NCBI GenBank assembly: GCA_963835705.1
Contig: CAWIGR010000024.1
Coordinates: forward strand, 1-64,000
Origin: JACVRW01 sp963835705
GTDB taxonomy: Bacteria > Actinomycetota > Thermoleophilia > Solirubrobacterales > Thermoleophilaceae
Length of the DNA: 64,000 nt
Reading direction: 5' to 3'
Shown here: piece by piece, positions 1-12,348 of the stretch
How the letters are laid out: each line of letters starts with the position of its first letter
Position numbering within the stretch: the first letter of the stretch is position 1
The notes under the pieces: generated by a model
Database searches by the model: none
Told to the model about the DNA's origin: nothing
The model's input: only the letters and a program-made list of their open reading frames with translations
Made by a program: the position numbers and the translations under genes

Positions 1-538
1 GCGTGTCCACGTCCTGCCCGCCGCCCAGGTCGTCGCAGGGCACCTCGCGCGTGCGCATGCTGATCAGCAGGTTGCGGGCGCCGTGGTCGCCGGTCACGTC
101 TCGCAGGCGCTCGAAGAGGCGCCGCTCGAGCAGCACCGGATGCCCGGGCTCGCCGTTGTACGTGGCGCGCACGGCCGCCGCTCCGCGCCCGCGCTCCGCG
201 ATCACGCGACGGATCGCGTCGGGCGAGATGAAGGGCTGGTCGCCGAGCGTGACCACCACCGCGTCGCAGCCTGACAGCTCGCCGAGCCCACAGGCGAGCG
301 ACGCCGCCTGTCCCTCGGCCCAGCGCCGGCACACGAGCGCGTCGGCCCCGTGCATGTCCACGCTCGCCAGCACCTCCTCGGCGCCGGAGCCGAGCACCAC
401 CACGACACGCCCCACGGGCGACGCGGTCATCGCCCGGATCGCGTGCTCGAGCAGCGGCCGGCCGTCCAGGTCGGCCAGCTGCTTGGCGCTCCCGAAGCGG
501 GTGGCCGCCCCCGCCGCGAGCACGAGCCCGCCGATCAC
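1..538 (-). CDS. MocA/MobA-like molybdenum cofactor nucleotidyltransferase (3' end cut by window edge)
   Basis: The reading frame opens with GTG at 538 and runs off the window at base 1 with 179 codons and no stop. The product belongs to the NTP_transf_3 family. It has LAAGAATRFGSAK at the N terminus (nucleotide binding), GDQP near residue 96 (metal binding) and a GEPGHP motif near residue 128. In this family MobA adds GMP, and MocA adds CMP, to molybdopterin; which one applies here cannot be decided from the sequence. Its place at the end of a molybdenum hydroxylase operon fits MocA-type cytosine dinucleotide cofactor synthesis, since CO dehydrogenases use MCD. The GTG start overlaps the stop of the XdhC-like gene (GTGA), so translation is probably coupled. 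The sequence at the edge (GGGQDVDT) resembles the usual C-terminal DVDTPEDL, so only a few residues are missing. Confidence 0.88.
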   Translation of the reverse strand, partial: MIGGLVLAAGAATRFGSAKQLADLDGRPLLEHAIRAMTASPVGRVVVVLGSGAEEVLASVDMHGADALVCRRWAEGQAASLACGLGELSGCDAVVVTLGDQPFISPDAIRRVIAERGRGAAAVRATYNGEPGHPVLLERRLFERLRDVTGDHGARNLLISMRTREVPCDDLGGGQDVDT

Positions 539-1299
539 GCGCCCACCTCGTGGATGCGCCCCGCGGAGGCCGAGAGGCGGCCGCCGTCGCGGCCGTTTCG
601 CACCGCCACGACCTCGGCCATGATCGACAGGGCGGTCTCCTCGGGCGTGACCGCGCCGAGGTTGAGGCCGATCGGCGCGGCGATGCGCTCCTGCAGCTCC
701 TCGTCCATCCCGGCGGCCAGCAACCGCTCGCGGCGCTGGGCCTGCGCGCGCCTGCTGCCCATCGCGCCCACATAGGGCGCGTCGGAGCGGAGCGCGATCT
801 CGAGCGCCGCGTCGTCCAGCTTCGGGTCGTGCGTCAGCACCGCGATGTACGTGGCCCGGTCGATGCCGCCGAGCCGCGCGAAGGCCTGCTCGGGCCACTC
901 CGCGAGCACCTCCTCGGCCTCGGGAAAGCGCTGGGCGGTGGCGAACTGCGACCGCGGGTCGCACACGAACGGGCGCCAGCCGGCCGCGCGGGCCAGGCGG
1001 CACAGCGCGGCCGCGTAGTCGACCGCGCCGAAGATCACGAGCCGCGGGGCGGGCGCGGTCACGTCCACGAACAGCGAGACGTCGCCGACCTGGCGCAGCT
1101 CGGAGCGCTCCGCCCACATCAGCTCCTCCGCCGCCTCGACGGCCGCAGCGTCCAGCCCGGCGTCGCCGAGGCCGCCCGAGGTGACCCCGTCGGCGCGCAC
1201 GAGCAGCTTGGCGCCGACGTCCCCGCCCTCCAGCACCGTGACGAGCGCCGCGCGGCCGTCATCGGCCGCGATCGCGGCGAAGTCGCCGAACGCGCTCAT
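535..1299 (-). CDS. XdhC-type C-terminal Rossmann protein (CoxF/XdhC family maturation factor)
   Basis: The product has 254 residues and matches the C-terminal half of XdhC/CoxF proteins. These load or sulfurate the molybdenum cofactor of xanthine dehydrogenase-type enzymes. It shows the family landmarks LVIFGAVDYAAALC (Rossmann entry), VLTHDPKLDDAAL, YVGAMGSRRAQ and APIGLNLGAVTPEETALSI. The ATG at 1299 overlaps the stop of the upstream XdhC N-terminal gene (ATGA), so the two halves of the usual protein are separate, translationally coupled genes. A longer reading frame continues upstream of 1299, but that stretch is an Arg/Gly-rich shadow of the neighbouring gene. The first ~85 residues, which contain the paired Trp/Glu stretch MWAERSELRQVGDVSLFVD, are typical of the linker region. 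Confidence 0.88.
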   Translation of the reverse strand: MSAFGDFAAIAADDGRAALVTVLEGGDVGAKLLVRADGVTSGGLGDAGLDAAAVEAAEELMWAERSELRQVGDVSLFVDVTAPAPRLVIFGAVDYAAALCRLARAAGWRPFVCDPRSQFATAQRFPEAEEVLAEWPEQAFARLGGIDRATYIAVLTHDPKLDDAALEIALRSDAPYVGAMGSRRAQAQRRERLLAAGMDEELQERIAAPIGLNLGAVTPEETALSIMAEVVAVRNGRDGGRLSASAGRIHEVGA

Positions 1300-1613
1300 T
1301 CCCCGGAAAACTCCTCGACGAAGACGTCGATCTCGCCGCCGCACGGAAGTCCCACGTCCCACGCCTCGGAGTCTGCGATCCCGAAGTGGAGCAGGCGCGG
1401 CCGGCCGGCGCTCAGCACCTCGCCCGCCACCTCGACCACGGCTCCCTCGACGCAGCCGCCGGACACCGCGCCCGACACCTCGCCGTGCTCGTTCACCGCC
1501 ATCTTCGCTCCGGGCGCTCGCGGTGCCGAGCGCTTCACGCCTACCACCGTGGCTATCGCGACCCGGTCGCCGCGGGCCGTCCATGCCCGCACGTCCTCGA
1601 CGACATCTTTCAT
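1296..1613 (-). CDS. XdhC/CoxI N-terminal domain protein
   Basis: This 105-residue protein is an XdhC_CoxI N-terminal domain. It carries IATVVGVKRSAPRAPGAKM, the family hallmark SGGCVEGAVV near residue 51 and a LPCGGEIDVFVE C terminus. Domains of this type act in maturation of the molybdenum cofactor of hydroxylases. It normally forms one protein with the Rossmann domain encoded directly downstream at 535-1299; here a stop separates them with an ATGA overlap. Two-gene versions are known in other actinobacteria, so this is more likely an intact two-subunit arrangement than a broken gene. The ATG at 1613 also overlaps the stop of the preceding VWA gene (ATGA). Confidence 0.88.
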   Translation of the reverse strand: MKDVVEDVRAWTARGDRVAIATVVGVKRSAPRAPGAKMAVNEHGEVSGAVSGGCVEGAVVEVAGEVLSAGRPRLLHFGIADSEAWDVGLPCGGEIDVFVEEFSGE

Positions 1614-2782
1614 GCTTCCCGTTCCCTTCTGCCCAACCTTCTCATAGATAGCGCATCCAAAGCTTCAGCAAGGCGCTCGAGCGACTCCAGCGAGTTTCCC
1701 GCCATGAACTCGTCCACGTAGGGGAGCGCCGCCCTCATGCCTCGCGTGAGCGGACGGTATTCGGGGTGCGCCTTGAGCGGGTTGAGCCAGATCAGCCGGT
1801 GGGAGCACCGCGCCAGCCGGGCCATCTCGGACTCGAGCTGCTCGGGGTCGCCGCGGTCCCAGCCGTCCGACAGGAGGACGACGACCGCGCCGCGGCCCAG
1901 CCGGCGGCCGTGCTCGCGGTTGAGCGTGGCGAGCGCCTCGCCTATGCGCGTCCCGCCCGACCAGTCGCGGGTGGCGCCCGCGGCGCGCTCGAGCGCGCGG
2001 TCGGGGTCGCGGCCGCGCAGCTCCGCCGTGACACGCGTCAGCCGGGTGCCGAACACGAACGCCTCGACCCGGCGGCGCGCCGCGACGCAGGCCTGCATGT
2101 AGGCGAGGAGCATGCGGGCGTAGGGCTCCATCGAGCCCGACACGTCGCACACGAGGACCAGCGGGCGCGGCCGCTCGCCGGGCTCGCGCCAGTGGCGCTC
2201 GAACGGGTCGCCGCCGGTGCGCAGCGAGGCGCGGACGGTCTGCCGCAGGTCGGGCCGCGCCGCATGCGGGGGGGCGCCGCGACGGCGCGCCGGGCGGGTG
2301 CGCCGGCTCGGCCGGGTGGGCGCTGCGGCGGCGAGCGCGCGAATGGCGCGCCGGGCGCGGCGGCGCTCCTCGTCGGTGTAGTCGGCAAAGTCCTTGTCGC
2401 GCAGCAGCTCGACGTCGGACCAGGCCGAGGGCACGACGTCGAAGTCCGGCGCCTGCACCGCGGCCGGGCCCGGCACGGCGCTGCGAGGCAGCGCCATCTC
2501 GATGGACTCGGGCAGGCCCGGAGGCAGCTTGGACGGAGGTGGGCCCGGCATGCCGAACCACTCCGCGAAGGCGGCGTCGAAGGCGGCGAGGTCGTCGTGG
2601 CGAGAGCAGAGCGTGGCGCGCAGGGCGAAGTAGGCCGCGTCGCGGTCGCTCGCGTCGACCGCCGACAGCGCGCGGTGCGCGGCGAGGAGCTCGCCGACGC
2701 CGACGCGAACACCGCCCGCCCGCATCGACGCGGCGAGCAGGGTGAGCCGGCCGGTCAGCCGTGCGCCCAGGCGCTCACGCAC
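1610..2782 (-). CDS. coxE: VWA-domain CoxE-like accessory protein
   Basis: This ~390-residue protein belongs to the CoxE/DUF58-like VWA family. The metal-ion-dependent adhesion site motif is clear in LVLVCDVSGSMEPYARML (DxSGS) around residue 215, followed by a threonine-containing stretch GGTRIGEAL and VVVLLSDGWDRGD. In CO dehydrogenase clusters CoxE works with the MoxR-type ATPase CoxD, encoded just upstream here, to build the active site. The start is a choice: GTG at 2782 overlaps the CoxD stop and has GGGAG 9 bases ahead of it; GTG at 2803 would add seven residues. The central region (about residues 150-185) is Arg/Pro/Ala rich and probably a linker. Confidence 0.87.
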   Translation of the reverse strand: MRERLGARLTGRLTLLAASMRAGGVRVGVGELLAAHRALSAVDASDRDAAYFALRATLCSRHDDLAAFDAAFAEWFGMPGPPPSKLPPGLPESIEMALPRSAVPGPAAVQAPDFDVVPSAWSDVELLRDKDFADYTDEERRRARRAIRALAAAAPTRPSRRTRPARRRGAPPHAARPDLRQTVRASLRTGGDPFERHWREPGERPRPLVLVCDVSGSMEPYARMLLAYMQACVAARRRVEAFVFGTRLTRVTAELRGRDPDRALERAAGATRDWSGGTRIGEALATLNREHGRRLGRGAVVVLLSDGWDRGDPEQLESEMARLARCSHRLIWLNPLKAHPEYRPLTRGMRAALPYVDEFMAGNSLESLERLAEALDALSMRRLGRREREA

Positions 2783-3599
2783 CCTGCAGCACTCCCTGCT
2801 CACGCACGTGGTCGAGGTCCTCCTTCACCTTGAGCACGACCCCAAGCGTCGACTCGAGGTCCGCCTCGTCGAGGGCGAGCAGGGCCTGCGCCCAGGCGAT
2901 CGTCTCGCCCACGCCGGGCAGCTTGTAGAGCTCCTCGCCCCGCAGCCGCGCCACCGCCGCGCAGACCCGTTCCGCGATCGCGTCCGGCGCACCCGGCAGG
3001 CGCACGCGCACGATCTCGGCCTCCCGCTCGGGCGACGGGTAGTCGATCCAGTGGTAGAGACAGCGCCGCTTCAGCGCGTCGTGCAGCTCCCTGGTGCGGT
3101 TCGAGGTGATCACGACGAGCGGGCGTCGCTCGGCCTGGACCGTGCCCAGCTCGGGAATCGACACCTGGAAATCGGACAGGAGCTCGAGCAGGAACGCCTC
3201 GAACTCGTCATCCGCGCGGTCGACCTCGTCGATCAACAGCACGACCGGCTCGGTCGCCTGGAGTGCGTCGAGCAGCGGCCGGCGCAGGAGAAACTGCTCT
3301 GAGTAGAGGCCACCGGCCTCACCGGCACGCAGGTGGAGCAGCTGGCGCGGGTAGTCCCAGTCGTAGAGGGCGTGGTGCAGGTCGATGCCCTCGTGGCACT
3401 GGAGCCGGATGAGGCGCGCCCCGGTTGCGCCCGAGAGCGCCTTGGCGACCTCCGTCTTGCCCACGCCGGCCTCGCCCTCGACCAGCAGCGGCTGCTCGAG
3501 GGAGGCGGCCAGACAGACCGCGACGGAGAGGCCCCGGTCGGCGAGGTAGCGCTCGCCTGCCAGAGCCTCTCGGACGGCTTCGGGGCTGTCGAGGCTCAC
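2775..3599 (-). CDS. coxD: MoxR-type AAA+ ATPase (CoxD-like)
   Basis: The 274-residue protein is a MoxR-family AAA+ ATPase. It has Walker A EGEAGVGKTE at residues 41-50, Walker B VVLLIDEVDRAD near residue 108, a sensor-1-like VITSNRTRELHDALKRRC segment, and an AAA lid domain at the C terminus. CoxD of CO dehydrogenase operons is a chaperone-like ATPase needed for sulfuration and copper insertion in form I enzymes; its role in form II clusters is less certain. The GTG at 3599 overlaps the stop of the FAD subunit gene (GTGA). A longer frame upstream is only a shadow of coxM. Confidence 0.9.
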   Translation of the reverse strand: MSLDSPEAVREALAGERYLADRGLSVAVCLAASLEQPLLVEGEAGVGKTEVAKALSGATGARLIRLQCHEGIDLHHALYDWDYPRQLLHLRAGEAGGLYSEQFLLRRPLLDALQATEPVVLLIDEVDRADDEFEAFLLELLSDFQVSIPELGTVQAERRPLVVITSNRTRELHDALKRRCLYHWIDYPSPEREAEIVRVRLPGAPDAIAERVCAAVARLRGEELYKLPGVGETIAWAQALLALDEADLESTLGVVLKVKEDLDHVREQGVLQGA

Positions 3600-4434
3600 G
3601 CCTCCGACGCCGCCTCCAGCGCTCGCCGCGTGAGCACCCGCGCCAGGTGGCGCTTGTAGTCGGCCGTCGCGTTCAGGTCCGCGGGCGGGCTCGTGCCCTC
3701 GGCCGCCTGCTCGGCCGCACGGCCGATCGCATCGGCGTCGAGGCCCCCTCCTCGGAGCGCCTCCTCGGCCGCGGTGGCGCGCAGCGGTGTCGAGCCCATG
3801 TGTGTGAGCCCGATCCGCACGTCCTCGCACGAGCCGTCGCCACCCTTCTTGACCAGCGCGCAGACGGCGACCATCGCCCAGTCCTCCACCCGGCGGTTGA
3901 ACTTCTCGTAGGCGAAGCCGTAGCCGTCCATCGCCGGGATCCTCACCTCGGTCATGACCTCGTCGGCGGCCAGCGCGGTGGTGAGGTAGTCCTGGAACAG
4001 CTCGGATGCCGCGATCGTCCGCTCGCCGCCCGACCCCCGCGCCGTGACCTCGCCGTCGCAGGCGAGCAGCACGGCGGGCATGTCGGAGGCGGTGTCGCCG
4101 TGCGCCAGCGAGCCGCCGATCGTGCCGCGGTTGCGCACCTGCTGGTCGGCGATCGTCGCCGCCGCGGCCGAGGCGAGGCCGAGGCCGCCGGTGGCGACCT
4201 GGTGGTGGGTGGTCATGGCCGCCACGCGGAATGAGCCGTTCTCGCGCTCGATCCCGGTCAGGCCGGGTACCCGCCGCAGGTCCACCAACAGCGTCGGGAA
4301 GGCCAGCCGCAGCTTCATGAGCGGCAGCAGCGAGTGGCCGCCGGCGAGCAGCTTGGCGTCCTCACCCCCCTCGGAGAGCGCTGCGATCGCCTCGTCCACG
4401 GACTCCGGCGCGGTGTAGTCGAAGGCGGCCGGGA

Positions 4435-4438
<4 letters not shown>
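3596..4438 (-). CDS. coxM: FAD-binding medium subunit of form II CO dehydrogenase-like enzyme
   Basis: The product has 280 residues and is the flavoprotein subunit of a molybdenum hydroxylase. The two FAD-contacting motifs are AGGHS at residues 32-36 and TIGGS at 106-110 (within RNRGTIGGSLAHGD). The C-terminal CO dehydrogenase flavoprotein domain follows from about residue 175. The length is typical of CoxM (about 280-290). It passes electrons from the iron-sulfur subunit to the acceptor. The ATG at 4438 overlaps the coxL stop (ATGA) and its own stop overlaps the next start, so it is made in step with the other subunits. A reading frame that appears to fuse this gene to coxL is a shadow. Confidence 0.93.
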
Positions 4439-6818
<2,380 letters not shown>

Positions 6819-6819
<1 letters not shown>

Positions 6820-7331
6820 CAGACCGTCACCTCCTGCTTCGCGGGCTGCGTTTCCGCGCCCCGCATCTCCGCGGCGGCGGCCAGCACCGCCTTGACGATG
6901 TTCTGGTAGCCGGTGCACCGGCACAAATTGCCGGCCAGCGCGTCACGCACATCGTGCTCGCTGGGGTCCGGGTTGCGGGCCAGCAGGTCCGCCGACGCCA
7001 TGATCATCCCGGGCGTGCAGTAGCCGCATTGGAGCCCGTGGTGGGTCCAGAACCCCTCCTGCAGCGGGTGCAGCGCGTCCTCTTGGCCCAGCCCCTCGAT
7101 GGTCGTGACCTCGGCCCCGTCGGCCTGCACGGCGAGCACCGTGCAGCTCTTCACGGCCTCGCCGTTCATGTGCACCGTGCACGCGCCGCAATTGGAGGTG
7201 TCGCAGCCCACGTGCGTGCCCGTGAGCGCGAGCTTGTCCCGCAGGTAGTGGACCAACAGCAACCGCGGCTCGACATCCGACTGGTGCCTCTCACCGTTGA
7301 CGGTGATCTCCACGCCCACGGACGCGCTCAT
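6819..7331 (-). CDS. coxS: [2Fe-2S] small subunit of form II CO dehydrogenase-like enzyme
   Basis: The 170-residue product is the iron-sulfur subunit of a molybdenum hydroxylase. The plant-type ferredoxin domain binds one cluster through C43, C48, C51 and C63 (GCDTSNCGAC). The alpha-helical domain binds the second cluster through C102, C105, C137 and C139 (QCGYCTPG and NLCRCTGYQNI). It is the first gene of the operon. ATG at 7331 is preceded by a good ribosome binding site (GGGGGAGAG, about 4 bases before the start). Only 35 bp separate it from the divergent hydrolase gene, so the two promoters must overlap or lie back to back. Confidence 0.95.
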
Positions 7332-7349
7332 CTGCTCTCCCCCAATCGA

Positions 7350-7379
7350 TTGCAGCTATCCAAGGCGTGATGCTATTAG
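7350..7379 (+). promoter_or_regulatory. Possible sigma-70-like promoter for the hydrolase gene
   Basis: TTGCAG (7350-7355) and TATTAG (7374-7379) are separated by 18 bases in the very short divergent gap between coxS and the hydrolase gene. If this is the real promoter, the upstream GTG/ATG at 7367/7370 would lie inside it and translation would begin at GTG 7394 instead. This rests only on resemblance to the -35/-10 consensus. Confidence 0.25.
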
Positions 7380-8273
7380 GCTGCACCGCTTCCGTGCGGC
7401 CGAAAATCAGCGACTTCGAATTCGAGGGGCACCGGCTCGTCTACGACGACCACGGCGAGGGGGAGCGCGTCGTCGTCCTCCTCCCGGGCCTGCTGTTCTC
7501 GCGGCAGATGCACCGCCCGCTGGCCGAGGCGCTCGCCGAGCGCGGCCACCGCGTCGTCTGCCTGGACCTGCTCGGCCACGGCGACTCCGACCGGCCGCCG
7601 GAGATGGCGCACTACTCCATGACGATCTTCGGCCGCCAGGCGATCGCGCCTGCTCGATCACCTCGAGGTGGAGCAGGCGGTGATCGGCGGCACCTCGCTG
7701 GGCGCGAACGCCTCGCTCGAGGCGGCGGCCGCCGCGCCGGAGCGCGTGAAGGGGCTCCTGATCGAGATGCCGGTACTCGACAACGCGCTGCTCGGATGCG
7801 CGCTCGCGTTCACCCCGCTGCTCCTGGGACTCACCTTCGGCGCCCCGGCCGCCCGTGCGGCCGCCCGGGCCGCCCGCATGGTGCCGCGCGGCAGCTGGCT
7901 GCTCGGCGACATGCTGCTCGACTGGGTGAGCCAGGACCCGAAGCCGTCGGCGTCGGTGCTCCAGGGCCTGTTCTTCGGCCGCGTGGCGCCGCCGTCCGAG
8001 GAGCGCCGGCGGATGGACCACAAGACGCTCGTGATCGGGCACTACCGCGACCCGATCCATCCGTTCTCGGACTCCGACATGCTCGTCCGCGAGCTGCCGG
8101 AGGCCCGGCTCGTGCAGGCCTCGTCGATCCTCGAGCTGCGCCTGACGCCCGAGCGGCTCACGAACGAGATCGTCGTGTTCGTCGAGGAATGCTTCCGCGC
8201 GCGAGGACGCGGCGGAGGACGCCCGCGGCCCGCTTCGGCAACTCGGCGCGACGTGTCACGATCTCGCAGGTGA
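7367..8273 (+). CDS. Alpha/beta hydrolase, interrupted by a +1 frameshift
   Basis: An alpha/beta hydrolase is spread over two frames. The first frame encodes the N-terminal strands: LVYDDHGEGE, VVLLPGLLF (oxyanion-hole region) and LDLLGHGDSDRP. The second begins in the same helix and encodes the nucleophile elbow VIGGTSLGANASLEAA (GTSLG, Ser nucleophile), then KTLVIGHYRDPIHPFSDSD with the likely acid residue. A catalytic His is not obvious at the C-terminal end. The break lies at about 7649, where GCG-C-CTG has one base too many; removing one C restores a continuous ~300-residue protein. Start codons GTG 7367, ATG 7370 and GTG 7394 are all possible. The stop at 8271-8273 overlaps the GTG of the AraC-type gene. 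The disruption may be a recent mutation or a base-calling error; two other genes in this window show the same kind of single-base insertion. Confidence 0.75.
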
Positions 8274-8713
8274 CCAGCGGACCCGCTGCGGCGCAGCACC
8301 TGCGCGACCTCGCGCTGCTGCGCCGCGTCCGCGATCGGATCGACCGGGAGTACGCCCAGCCGCTGGACGTGGGGGCGCTCGCCCGCGGCGCGCACATGTC
8401 CGCCGGCCACCTCAGCCGCCAGTTCCGGCTTGCCTACGGCGAGTCGCCGTACAGCTACCTGATGACGCGGCGCATCGAGCGCGCGATGGCGCTGCTGCGT
8501 CGCGGCGACCTCAGCGTCACGGAGGTCTGCTTCGAGGTCGGCTGCTCGTCACTGGGCACCTTCAGCACCCGCTTCACCGAGCTTGTCGGCATACCGCCCA
8601 GCGAGTACCGGCGCCAGGCCGCCGGCGAGATGGCGGGGGTACCGCCATGCGTGGCCAAGCGGGTCACCAAACCGATCAGGAATCGAGAAGCGCCTGTATC
8701 GAGCCGCGCCTAG
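8270..8713 (+). CDS. AraC-family helix-turn-helix regulator (HTH domain only)
   Basis: The product has 147 residues and is essentially one AraC-type DNA-binding domain. The first helix-turn-helix runs around VGALARGAHMSAGHLSRQFR, the second around SVTEVCFEVGCSSLGTFSTRF, and it ends in the typical GIPPSEYRR. There is no sensor domain. GTG at 8270 overlaps the stop of the hydrolase (GTGA). A VOC-family gene follows 10 bp downstream; small AraC proteins paired with a VOC gene are a common arrangement, and the regulator probably controls these neighbours. GTG at 8252 would add six residues. Confidence 0.85.
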   Translation: MTSGPAAAQHLRDLALLRRVRDRIDREYAQPLDVGALARGAHMSAGHLSRQFRLAYGESPYSYLMTRRIERAMALLRRGDLSVTEVCFEVGCSSLGTFSTRFTELVGIPPSEYRRQAAGEMAGVPPCVAKRVTKPIRNREAPVSSRA

Positions 8714-8723
8714 CATCACCGCC

Positions 8724-9134
8724 ATGGACATCACCATTCACCAGAGCATGCTTCCGCACCTCGACCACGAGGCATCCCTGGCCTTCTACCGAGACACCCT
8801 CGGCTTCGAGGTCCGCAACGACGTCGAGTACGGCGGGATGCACTGGATCACGCTCGGTCCCCCCGACCAGCCCGACACCTCCATCGTCCTGTACCCGCCG
8901 GATGCCGATCCCGGCATCACCGAGGACGAGCAGCGCACGATCACCGAGATGATGGCCAAGGGAACCTACGCCAGCATCAACCTGGCCACCCGCGACCTCG
9001 ACGGCACCTTCGAGAAGTTGCAGGCCGGCGACGCCGAGGTCGTCCAGGAGCCGACCGACCAGCCGTACGGGATTCGCGACGCCGCCCTACGCGATCCCGC
9101 AGGCAATCTCATCCGCCTGCAGGAGCTCAGCTGA
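8724..9134 (+). CDS. VOC-family (glyoxalase/bleomycin-resistance fold) protein
   Basis: This 136-residue protein carries a single vicinal oxygen chelate domain with two beta-alpha-beta-beta-beta repeats: HLDHEASLAFYRDTLGFEV at the N terminus and DLDGTFEKLQ...DAALRDPAGNLIRL in the second half. The ending GNLIRLQE is typical of the family, in which the last Glu often binds metal. The substrate is unknown. ATG at 8724 is the natural start. The gene sits between an AraC-type regulator and a UvrA-like ATPase, with 5 bp to the latter, so the three are probably one transcript. Confidence 0.87.
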   Translation: MDITIHQSMLPHLDHEASLAFYRDTLGFEVRNDVEYGGMHWITLGPPDQPDTSIVLYPPDADPGITEDEQRTITEMMAKGTYASINLATRDLDGTFEKLQAGDAEVVQEPTDQPYGIRDAALRDPAGNLIRLQELS

Positions 9135-9139
9135 GCACG

Positions 9140-11528
<2,389 letters not shown>

Positions 11529-11551
11529 GGCGCCCACTAAGGTTCCGGGCG

Positions 11552-12265
11552 GTGGCCCGACGCAAGGGAGAGAAGGAGGCCCTGCGCCGCGAGCGCGAGC
11601 GGCGCGAGGCGGAGGCACGCGCCGCGCAGCGGCGCAAGAAGCTCGTGGGCTATGGCGGCGGCGCGGCGCTCGCCGTCGCGGCGATCACCGTGATCGTGCT
11701 CATCGCGGCGGGTGGCAACGGCGCCGAGGGCCAGGGCGGCGGCGACGTCTTCCCCGAGGGCGGCGACGTGGCGGAGCAGACCGAGTTCGAGCTCGAGGCG
11801 GCCGCCGAGGCGGCAGGCTGCGAGCTGCGCAGCAAGCGGGGCGCCGGTGTGGCGGATCACACCACGACGCTCGACGAGAAGGTCGAATACGAAACCAACC
11901 CGCCCGCGAGCGGGCGCCACTTCCAGGTCCCGGCGGAGGACGGCCTCTACCACGAGGCGCCCACCGACGAGCAGCTGGTGCACACCCTCGAGCACGGCCG
12001 AGTGGTCGTGTGGGTGAAGCCGAGCCTCCCGCAGGAGGTGCGCGAGACGATCCGAGCGCTCTTCGACGAGGACGACTACCAGATGGCCGTCGTGCCGAGG
12101 AGCAACATGCGGCCGGCGTTGGCGGCCACCGCCTGGAACCGCGACCCGGACCCGGGCGGCACGGGCCAGACGCTTGCCTGCCCCGAGTGGAACGACGAGG
12201 TCGTGGACGCAATCCGCACGTTCCGCGACGAGCACCGCTCGAACGGCCCCGAGGCGGTTCCGTAG
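11552..12265 (+). CDS. Membrane-anchored DUF3105 protein
   Basis: The 237-residue protein has a very basic N terminus with an Arg/Glu-rich coiled stretch (residues 1-30), one transmembrane helix (about 31-53, KLVGYGGGAALAVAAITVIVLIAAG) and an extracytoplasmic DUF3105 domain. The domain shows the family features NPPASGRHF, HTLEHGRVVVW and a late CPEW Cys. Its function is not known. GTG at 11552 lies 23 bp after the UvrA-like gene, so it could be co-transcribed, but nothing suggests a shared role. Confidence 0.82.
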   Translation: MARRKGEKEALRRERERREAEARAAQRRKKLVGYGGGAALAVAAITVIVLIAAGGNGAEGQGGGDVFPEGGDVAEQTEFELEAAAEAAGCELRSKRGAGVADHTTTLDEKVEYETNPPASGRHFQVPAEDGLYHEAPTDEQLVHTLEHGRVVVWVKPSLPQEVRETIRALFDEDDYQMAVVPRSNMRPALAATAWNRDPDPGGTGQTLACPEWNDEVVDAIRTFRDEHRSNGPEAVP

Positions 12266-12348
12266 CGGATTCCATCCGTCCGCGTTCAGGCGCTGCAACG
12301 GATCTTGCAAGTCCGCAACCGCGGGTCTGAAAGCGTGTTGCCCTTCTA

